Part shown: in pieces, positions 1-8,700 of the stretch
Layout: the number at the start of each line of letters is the position of its first letter
How positions within the stretch are numbered: the first letter of the stretch is position 1
Assembly (NCBI GenBank): GCA_030248065.1
Contig: JASAMV010006612.1
Location: forward strand, 1-19,717
DNA from: Rhynchonema sp. JSB1_4
Lineage: Eukaryota; Nematoda; Chromadorea; Monhysterida; Xyalidae
Direction: 5' to 3'
Length of the DNA stretch: 19,717 bases
Program-made: the position numbers and the translations under genes
The notes under the pieces: model-generated
What the model was told of the DNA's origin: nothing
The model's input: the letters and a program-made list of their open reading frames with translations, nothing else
The model's database searches: none

Positions 1-811
1 AGAAGAACAATAATAAGCGATTAATACCAGGACATAACAGTCGGGCATAATTAAATTTTTTTCGAAAAAGAGTGGTTTATATGTGAACTTTTTCTGGACA
101 TCGGTGTTTTTCAAACGCTCTCTGCTAATTTGGCAATTAATTCTCGCCTTTTCCATTCGTTTGTTTTTGCTTGCTCTTTCATCCGTGCCCCCAAACAGGA
201 AGGCGACTATTTTCGCACAACCATGTACAAGCCAGACGGACCCACAATCATAAAAAATTCAATCTTGCGCCTGTTATTCCCGCCCGCTGTCCGCGCGTAT
301 GAGCGCACTCGATAACCCAGGTTGGTCTGGTGCGCCTGTGCGCTTGTAATTGCGTTATTTGGCGAGTTTAGGTGCCCAGAACCGTCCGTGAAATCTGAAA
401 TTACATACTTGTGGTAGTGTGGCAACTAGTAGGCCTCTGGTGTTCACTTATTTGTGTTGCTTTGATAACCGCACCTTGGAACTTGACACGAAAAATTATA
501 TCCAGATTCTGCTTATTTTTTTGAAAACATTTGGTTCGTTCTTGCGGTTTTTATTCTTGTTTGCGATTATGTCACCAATGCTGTCGGGTTTATTAGAGTT
601 CGAGATTTTCTTTCCATTAATAAATATTTACGTGCTTCTCGTGAAATTTCAATTCGCATGAAAACAACAACAATACGTCTGCCATGGCTCAGCTCCTGCC
701 GTGTGTAGTGTAGACCAACAACTTCCCCTTCGGGCCAGGCTCTCCTTGATCAAAATAACATCCTGCCTCTGGAGCTTCACAGTAGGTCAGTGTCATCAAC
801 AATGTGGTAAA
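1..811. other. intergenic, no gene seen
   Basis: AT-rich sequence with only short open frames (up to about 80 codons) that overlap on both strands and show no family motifs, signal peptide or credible splice structure. I see no RNA gene and no repeat in it. Confidence 0.6.
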
Positions 812-1064
812 TTAAAGGTGGAGTTATACTTGTCCATTTTGGGCGTGTGGAGAATGAGGACAAAATTTAGTTTGAATCATATTTTCTGATAGAGTTGGAT
901 TTCTAATTTCGACCAGCGTAAAAGTTGTTCATTTGCTGCAGGGGAACAACTTTCACGCTGGTCGAAATTAGTGCCTCAACTGTATCGCAAAATTTGACTC
1001 AAACAAATATTATGTCCTCATTGTCCACAAGCCCAAAAATGGACAAGTGTAACTCCAGCTTTAA
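812..1064. repeat. Foldback MITE, family 1, copy 1
   Basis: An almost full-length inverted repeat. The left end TTAAAGGTGGAGTTATACTT matches the reverse complement of the right end (AACTCCAGCTTTAA), and the match continues inward through TTGTCCATTTT and GAGGACA motifs. The centre is a second, near-perfect stem: 904-931 pairs with 944-971 (core TTTCGACCAGCGT). Both ends carry TTAA, which may be a target-site duplication or part of the termini. It has no coding capacity, so it is a non-autonomous element. A second full copy lies at about 7873-8129 and shorter relatives near 17657 and 18090. Confidence 0.85.
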
Positions 1065-2306
1065 GACAAAAGCGGAGGTCTGTAATTTTTGCCAGACGAC
1101 AAGCTCGAAGTTAATATCCGCTATATGTGCACATCTCACAAGTCCCGTTCAAATTGTTTTATCTCGCACTCTCTTATTCTTCGGTTGATAAATGGTTGTC
1201 TGTCTACTTGCGACCTTTGCTCTCTTCCGTTCTCTTTTGTTGTTGAATGGTCATTGTTTCCACCCACCAAAAAATAAAACGCGCACCAGACGCATGGCCC
1301 GCTGCGATTTCAAAAATTGTTTTAGCGGCCGCCTTGGGAACCATCAATTTAGTTTTAGCAAAAAGCCCCATGGTCATGCGAGACAGAACAGACCATCTGA
1401 TTTTCAAGTGCCATATGTTCACAGTACACATGCGGCAATGAAAAACATTTCACCCGCAGATTTGTCACGAAATCTGCTGTTATTTCCGAAACCGGTCGCA
1501 AAAACGCGCTCTGACCTGACATTCAAGATGAACATTATATTTTATTTTTATAGCCCAGAACTCAAGATTTGTCAGGGCAGTCACATACACACAGTCACGG
1601 ACGAGTAATTAAATTTAGCCCCGCGACGACACACTTCAGCCGAGCGAGTATGAAGAAGAAACGGCCTGGTCCTGTGTAGGTGTGCGAATATCGAGAGTCA
1701 GTCCAGTACCATTGAATTTGCATGAATATGGAAATCTGTCGGCGTTGCCACAGGCTTATATTCATGTCGTCCACGCACTTCGTCTATGACGGTCGTCAAC
1801 TCACCCCTAATAATGTCATTTACGCATATTCTTGCGCTCCTTCAGGGCCATACTGCTTGAGTTGAGGAGCAAAGTTGACGATTTATACGTTTGGCGACCA
1901 AACGATTATAGCTCACATAATATTCAGACTTGCGATTTGCACAAAGAGCAATTTTTTGCGCGATTTATATGCTTAGGAAAATTTTTCAGCGTTAAAAATT
2001 GGTTGTGATCACACAGACGCATTTGCAGCAGGTTTGTAACCACTGGTCGGCTCATTTGCTCTGTGCCACACGGCGGCATGATCTTAAACGCCCTGATCTT
2101 TATGATGTTGCGGCGACAATTGCTGCTTACTGTGATTACTCTATGAGATGTTCGGACCTCGTGTTTTGCTTCCAATGAATGCCGCAATTCAAGCGAAACA
2201 ACGCAGCTCTTCTATAGTCAACGCTGTGGGCTTCAGTATGGAAGCCAGACAGCTACAGTATATGTTGCATAAATCAAACATGCACGTTTGGCACTGGCGC
2301 GCCAAA
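1065..2306. other. intergenic, no gene seen
   Basis: No supported gene. The longest open frame here (1192-1608, + strand, 138 codons) has no recognisable domain and is overlapped by open frames in other phases. Confidence 0.55.
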
Positions 2307-2611
2307 GGCTGTGAGCAGATAAACGCGGAATGGCAGATTTCTGCAATCCGCATTCCGCGTTTATATGCTCACCTTTGCGGAATGGTGCGTGCTTGGGTGA
2401 CGATGACAACTTCCAGGGTGCTGACCTCAAAATGTTGCGTGTTAATGCAAACAGCAACTGAGATGTTTGACCAAAAGCATAAATTTACTTGCAGAAATTC
2501 AAAATTCCGCAAAGGTGAGCAGATAAACGCGGAATGCGGAATGCAGAAATCTGCCATTCCGCGTTTATCTGCTCACCAATTTCCGCATTCCGCGTTTATC
2601 TGCTCACAGCC
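2307..2611. repeat. Nested palindromic element
   Basis: Two blocks (about 2307-2388 and 2504-2611) are inverted copies of each other, and each is also a hairpin. The unit GTGAGCAGATAAACGCGGAA recurs with its complement four to five times: forward at about 2311 and 2516, reverse at about 2352, 2553 and 2586. The outer ends GGCTGTGAGCAG and CTGCTCACAGCC are exact inverted repeats. It lies about 190 bp upstream of the RASL10-like start codon, so it is in or near that gene's promoter or 5' UTR. It does not resemble the other element families here. Confidence 0.8.
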
Positions 2612-2803
2612 AAAAAATGGTCGCCACTTTGCTGAGCGCAGTGAATTGTACTGTCCTGATCACGGTAAATGTAATTATAAATTCCCCTTTACACGAATTT
2701 ATATTGGGCGCGTAGAAACAAAGTTTTTTTCCAGATTTTTGTATAACAGTTCACAGAATAATCGGAAAGCCTCAAAGCAGGCTAAAATCAATTGGGTGCT
2801 ATT

Positions 2804-4898
2804 ATGAACTCGCCAAAACTGCATGATCATCACGCCAGCCACAATGGCACTCCAACAAAATGTAGCAATGGTGCTGCACCTGACACCGACACGGCAACCC
2901 TGCGATTCGGTGTAAACGTGGTAACATTGGGTGCCGGGAAGGTAATGCACACGAATTGTTAAACAATGTCAGACTGCTTTCAATATTTATTAATAAGAGT
3001 AAACTTACCGTTTACCACTCCTAGAGTACAGCCCACTTCGGAGCATGCAACCCTCCGGTTTACGTTTACACCCTGGGAAAATGTACCAAATTTTTTGCAG
3101 CAGTTCTTTCAGAAAAAACTGACTATCCCCCATTTTCCCTTTGGAGCAACCCTGTGTGCTGTAAATGCAAAACACCGACGGCCTACATATATAATACATA
3201 AGTCCCTTCCTTCCAGGTCGGTAAGACAACTTTATTGCGCCAGTTCACGAGCGGCTTCAGTCCCGGTACGCCGCGACGACGACTCAAATACCGTAACCAC
3301 CTGCAACGATATTTCGGTACCGTAGTCTTCGACGGGAAACTGTTCGAACTTCGCTGTATCGACCTACCGCCACTCGAGCAATTCCCGTGCGACTCGGAGA
3401 CGGAATGGACTTTGTGTCCGGGTTACGGTATCCGATCGGCGGCCGCTTACGTGCTCGTTTACGACACTTCGCGTATTGTAGACACGTTCGGTGTTGGTTA
3501 GTGTTTTATAGTACCAGCTCGCATTTTTGGACACGTTTGGCTGCAGCGCCTGCGGCTCAAAACTAGCGCCGCTCGGCGCGGCTTTGCGGCCGGTTAGCGG
3601 TCGGGCGCAGGCTCGGCGGTGCAAGCTACTTTTTTTTCTCTATGATATCGATTTTTAAAACAACGTTTTTCTAAAGTTGTTTGAAGCATTTATACAACGC
3701 CCATGCTGACCAAAAAATGCCCCGAAAACGTTGAAGAAAACGCTCATGTTGGAATAAAACTGTCGATAATGGCCACATTTTATCCGATTCCTGATGCAAA
3801 ATAAACAGGTTTCAACCCTTTTCTGCGTTTTGTCAGTTTCAGCAGAAAACTACAAGAAACGTCATCATGGACCAAAAACTTTGGCACGATATCCATCACT
3901 GAATGTCTAAACTCCGATATATCGACGTATCTCCGTCCATAAAAATTGGTACGCATGACAAATTTTTTGACAAAAATGGACAAGCAAGCAACTGATGTAT
4001 CCTTGATAATCAGGCCGCAGCTCATAGCCTCCCTCGACCCAACATTAGGCCGCGAACCTCGCCAGCCTGCAGACTCTCAGGCCATTTGAAAAAAACGAAA
4101 AACGACCCTGCCGTTTTGCAGCACAACGTCTATCAGCAAAAATACGCTGTCTTCCTATTTTTTTGCCTATCAGGACACCTTTAGCTGGGTCAATACGCAA
4201 ACACACTCACAGTTGGTCAACCGTGATTGCTTTTGTGTAATCAGAGTGACGATTACTCAGCCGTAGGGAAATATGTCATCGATGTGTCTACGTGTTTCTA
4301 AATTCTGATAATGTTTCAGTTGAAACGATGTACAACCAAATCCGCTACTATCGTCCCCATGCGCCAATCGTGATCGTGGGTGCCAAATTCGACCTGCTGA
4401 TCTCCGACCGAAACGCCCAAACTCAAGTTCTGGCACTGGCCAAATCGGTGCGTGCCATGTGGAAGTGTCCGCATGTCGAATGCTCGGCTGTAAACAACTG
4501 GCACGTTACCGAAGTGTTTCAGGTTTCTTACAACAATTTTTACATTTATTTTCACAAATGTTTAAAATTATTAGCATATTCACATGTTCTTTATCGTTCA
4601 CACTAGATAAAGCGAAGTTTTCATTCTTGCCAATATCAATGGCAGTGGTGCATACGGGACTATTGAAATTGGGGATAAAATAGCCTACAGCTATGAAAAA
4701 ATGGTCCCTTTTGGTGTGTGCCACAGCCACGAGTTCTATTCTTTTGTCCAGGAACTCATCGCGTTGTTGGCGGTGGCCGAAAAGGACGATCTGATCAACA
4801 GTCTGAGAAGAGAAAGTCGCTTTCATCCGGTCAGGATTATTTCTTCGCAAAATTTGACCAACGAAAACAGCGCGAGACGATGCGCGGTCATGTGACAA
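2804..4898 (+). CDS. RASL10-like atypical Ras GTPase, 4 exons
   Basis: Small G protein of the RASL10A/B type, about 255 residues. Exons: 2804-2941, 3217-3496, 4320-4522, 4752-4898; introns are in phases 0, 1 and 0, all GT-AG. The ATG at 2804 is preceded by an in-frame TAA at 2783. The P-loop GAGKVGKT (residues 43-50) spans the first intron. Next come QF, an AYVLVYD strand, G4-like GAKFDL (160-165) and G5-like ECSAVNNW (193-200), preceded by WKC; the WKC...VECSA.NWH block is the RASL10 signature. The C-terminus RRCAVM is a CAAX box, so prenylation and membrane attachment are expected. Usual Ras residues are altered: DLPP replaces the DxxG switch II start, and AKFD replaces NKxD. A residue-long N-terminal extension of about 35 residues is unconserved to my eye. 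An alternative donor at 3491 would remove two residues. Introns 1, 2 and 3 are 275, 823 and 229 nt. Confidence 0.9.
3540..3625. repeat. GC-rich imperfect hairpin in intron 2
   Basis: A short patch far richer in G and C than the surrounding intron, with GCGCCTGCGGC near 3547 facing GGGCGCAGGC near 3603. It lies between the exon 2 donor and the hAT-like remnant. No gene or known site recognised. Confidence 0.45.
3645..4185 (+). mobile_element. Degenerate hAT-type MITE remnant
   Basis: A diverged copy, in the same orientation, of the element at 14677-15136. Shared landmarks occur in the same order: GCTCATGTTGG, TGATGCAAAATAAAC, TTTCAACCCTTTTCTG, CATCACTGAATGTC, TATATCGACGTATCTC, AAATTTTTTGA, CTTGATAATCAGG and AAAAAACGAAAAACGACCC. 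Ends are eroded and no target duplication is visible. It makes up most of intron 2 of the RASL10-like gene. Confidence 0.8.
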
Positions 4899-4954
4899 TA
4901 TACCGATCTTGTCTTGCGTCTATTGAACGGAAACAACGGCTAATGGTTTTGACG

Positions 4955-5055
4955 TCAAATCATCTCGTCAAACAAAGTCGTCGAACACATGAGCCCCAAA
5001 TGGGCGCGAAAACTAATACATGTGTTCGACGACTTTATTAGACGAGATGATTTGA
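4955..5055. repeat. 101-nt hairpin after the RASL10-like stop
   Basis: Left arm 4955-4991 pairs with 5019-5055 over 37 positions, with only a small internal mismatch patch (CAAACA against TAATAA), around a 27-nt loop. It starts 57 nt after the stop codon, so it would probably be transcribed in the 3' UTR. It could be a tiny foldback element or a precursor-like hairpin RNA. No second copy is seen in the window. Confidence 0.8.
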
Positions 5056-5786
5056 CCACATTACTATAAGCCCAAACAAACACATTCGCTTTTGCAATCA
5101 AGTATGCACAACAGGACATGCAAAGCTTGAGCCGATGTACACATGATTATACACGGAATGAAACTATGACATGTTCCAGAGAGAACATGGAATATCGCAA
5201 ACACAGTTGTCTTTGCCAAAATCTACGGAGGCCGAAAAAAACGCCTAGATCAGCACAGGCCTGACTCAAATTGTAGCATTTCCTGCAAACAGCAACTAAG
5301 ATGTTTAACCACATGCAGAATGTTACTGGCAGAAACTTGCCGAAACGGAACGCCGCCAACCGCATTTGCGCAGCATATATATAAATGCACAGCCTAACCA
5401 CCAGTGACAAAGGTACAGGCAGGTCACAAGCGGACATGTGCACACTGCCAAAAAACCAATTTAGAGATCATGCACACAATATAGATGACCTCAGTTAAAG
5501 AGTCCACTACTGATAGCCTTATGAACATGAATCATATCGCCAGTGCAGACAATGATTGTCAAAAACTAAATTAACAGGGTTCAAGTTTTGATTCACATCG
5601 TTAGATTGCACACACCAATACACACGCAGACACGAGATTTTCAATGGGAACAAAATCAAGAATATTGATCACGCATTGCACATTGTGCTGTAAATAGAAT
5701 AAAATGAAAAAATAACCGTACTACAATAATTAAGCGATGACTGTGCTACTGACTCATGGTTCCAGTTCCAGCAGCAAAACCTTCGT
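5056..5786. other. spacer between convergent genes
   Basis: Sequence between the RASL10-like gene (+) and the sushi gene (-). Open frames here are short and featureless. The nearest downstream + strand AATAAA that I noticed is at 5698-5703, about 800 nt past the RASL10-like stop. I see no AATAAA on the - strand close to the sushi-gene stop. Confidence 0.5.
5698..5703 (+). terminator. possible AATAAA polyadenylation signal
   Basis: AATAAA hexamer in AT-rich sequence downstream of the RASL10-like gene. The distance from the stop is long and the match may be chance. Confidence 0.2.
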
Positions 5787-8700
5787 TCAGAGAGCGACCC
5801 AAATGCCATTGGTCGATAAAATCGCTTTCTGCCAGAACGTGAATCCTGCCGCTGGCATTGCATTTGTGCCCCCATCATAAGTGCCATTGTGCAACAAACA
5901 CGTCAGCGAAACGACGTCGTAACTGAATCCCTTGCACAGCCAGCCGGTGCACAGATTGCCTGAAACAATAATGTTGCGATAACGTGACAAAAGAGCATTG
6001 GATCACTGACAAAAGGCAGAATGGTTTTGAGTGAAATCTTCAATTAGAGTGCATGACGAATGGGTTGGTGGTTTCGGGAACGTTTTCATTTCCACATCAC
6101 CGCGACAGCACGCGCGCGGTTCAGAAGTTGTGTGCTTGCGATCAACTTTGTTCGGAGTTAATGATTATTATGTATGTTTCCACCACACCAAGATCCATGT
6201 CAAACTTGGTCATCGGATCGGACCATCTGTCTTGGTGTCCGGACGGTTGTATTTTTATTCATCTGTATTCTAACCTAAATCTTGGTGGTCGGAACGGTTG
6301 CACTTTGTTGTTTTTATTTATCTACATTCTAACCCTATAAAAATAAACCAGTGGTCAATAATTCTGAAAGTCAAATGACCAAGGCAGATCCGATCAGATA
6401 GTTTGGCGTCGCTCAATACATCTATATGAGTGTTTACGTACCGCAATCCCTGATCTCCTGCACGCTGCTGATTGTTTCAGACACGATATTGGGCGTGGCC
6501 TTCACTTCGCCGGCTTTCCAGTCGAAACGTTTCGGGTTCTCTGCAATGCGCGTTTTATGAAAGTGCCGCATATGTCAGTCAGTCGAAACTTTGTTTCAGT
6601 GTTTCCCCTGTAGTTAACCAAAAAAGCACGTGGTTGGTTGTATGCCAAGCCAAGTGCCATTCAGTCCGCTGCATGCCACATCGCCGTCGGTGTTGGCCAC
6701 AAACTGACCGGCCGCGCAGTGAAATATCGCCTGAAGAAAAAATTGTAACATTATTTTTGTTTGTAATTTTTTAGCGGAGAGCACGACCATCGGTGCTTGG
6801 CGCGGGAGAGCATGATGTTGCTCGTGTGCGCACCCACCTTTGTGTTTGCAGTCAGTTTGTTGTGTGCGGATGGGAAGCTTGGAGCGTTGATCAGCGGGTT
6901 ACTGTAGGTGACAAGCACAATGTCGCCAGACGGTGTGATTGGCGGGCATACTACAAATAAAGAAATACATACCATTGCAGTAAGTACGCACAGTCCGTCC
7001 GTCAGCTATTTACACCTTGTGTTGCTGCTGGCGGGTCTGTTCCCTTCCTCCACGTTCTAATGAAAGAGAAATTGGGTGGTACCGACTTTGCAAAAAAAAT
7101 TGCAAAAGAAGATTTTAAAAAACGATAGAATGTGTCGAAAAGGATTGAATTCGATCAAAATTAAAATCAATTAAAATGGATAAAACACGTGGATTTCATG
7201 AAAATCACAATTCAGGAGCAAAAATAATTTTGATAATCATCAATATTCCGTCATGCGTTGCTGACTTTATTGCTCGTTGCGTTTGTTCTCCTCATTAGTT
7301 TGGTTGGTTGAATCTCGCCGGTGCGTTTTCTTTGTCGTTTGTTCGTTCATGTTCACATTTTCGTTTATTAATACTCATGTTCATTTTTTAGGGTTTCTCC
7401 GGATCTTGTGAAAAGGTCTTTGCGAAAGCGTGCAGATAAAATTTGAATTTGAATTTGAATTTCCGGAAACTCAATTTATCTTTCATTAGAACGTGGAGGA
7501 AGGGAACAAGTCGGCCAGCAGCATCACAAAGTGACATGAGCTGATGGACGGACTATACGATTGTGACCAGAGATGGCAATGCGTGAACAATCCACCTTTT
7601 TCACATGGTTTGTCATTGCCCGTCCATTGTCGTGTCGCATTGCACGTCTGCGTCTGCTGTGTCAGTCCGTCGGTGGTCGCATGTCCGTGCTCACATTCGT
7701 AGGCCACTTGTCCGCCAACAACTGTCGCGTTTTCGGCCACTTCCGACGCGAACAGGGCACTGCTCGCATTGGTGCCCGTTGCCAGCACCAGCTCGTTGCG
7801 GTAGCAGACTGCAAACACACAATCGGTCACATGTACTGTGGTTTGCGACATGAATGTACGAACGTGTGTCAATTTAGCTTGAGTTATGCTTGTCCATTTT
7901 GGGCTGGTAGACAATGAAGGACTAATTTTTGTTGGAATCATATATTTTGTGACAGAGTTGACTCATCAATTTCGGCCAGCGTGAAAGTTGTTCCCCTGCA
8001 TCAACCAAACAAGTTTGAAGCTGGCCGAAATTTGGTGCCCTAACGCTATCACAAAATATGATCAGAACAAAAATTTGTCCTCATTGTCAAACAAACCCGA
8101 AATGGACAAACATATAACTCCAGCTTTATGAGGGCACACCTGGTTGGCAGTCGACAGCAGTCATGTTGTCCCACGTTGCCGACCAAAGACCGATCTTCAC
8201 GTTCGTGCACGTGCGCAACGTGACCGACTGTCCTTCGGACGTGAGTGTGTTCGGTGGACACGTGATTGTGGCAACTGTTGTTTCCGGGTACATCAGATAG
8301 GGCTTGCCGGGCAGCGAAAAGTTGCCGATCGCAGCCAGCGAGTATACGGCACTGCCGTTTGTCTCCACGGCCGGACAGGCTGCCATAGTGCATTGTGTAT
8401 AGTCCGTCCATAAGCTCATGACACTATGTGTTGCTGCTGACTGGTTTGTTTCCGTCCTCCACGTTCTAATGAAAGAGAAATTGAGTGGGACCGATGTTTT
8501 GCAAAAAAAACTAAAAAAAGATGGAATAAGTCGAAAAGGATTGAATTCGATTAAAATTTAAAATTAAATTAAATTAAAATGGATAAAACAAGTGGATTTC
8601 ATAAAAATCACAATTTAGGAGCAAAAACAATGTTTTTCGGAAACTCAATTTCTCTTTCATTAGAACGTGGGGAAAGGGAACAAACCAGCCAGCAGCAACA

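Noticed and set aside
1192..1608. 138-codon open frame on the + strand
   Set aside because: Competes with open frames in two other phases, with no motif or splice support.
2233..2557. Overlapping - strand open frames near 2300
   Set aside because: They arise from the repeated palindromic unit, not from a gene.
5147..5443. 98-codon open frame on the - strand
   Set aside because: No domain, and no in-phase splice connection to the sushi gene was found; it reads as chance.
5787..6730. A 13-exon model of the sushi gene joining 6619 directly to 5959
   Set aside because: The join is in phase, but the segment 6540-6442 is open, has a good acceptor and a strong GTACGT donor, and fits the same phase on both sides, so the 14-exon model is preferred.
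7486..7595. Continuation of the sushi reading frame beyond exon 10
   Set aside because: This part of the open frame is intron and family 2 element sequence; the donor at 7595 and the phase-matched exon at 6950 explain the module better.
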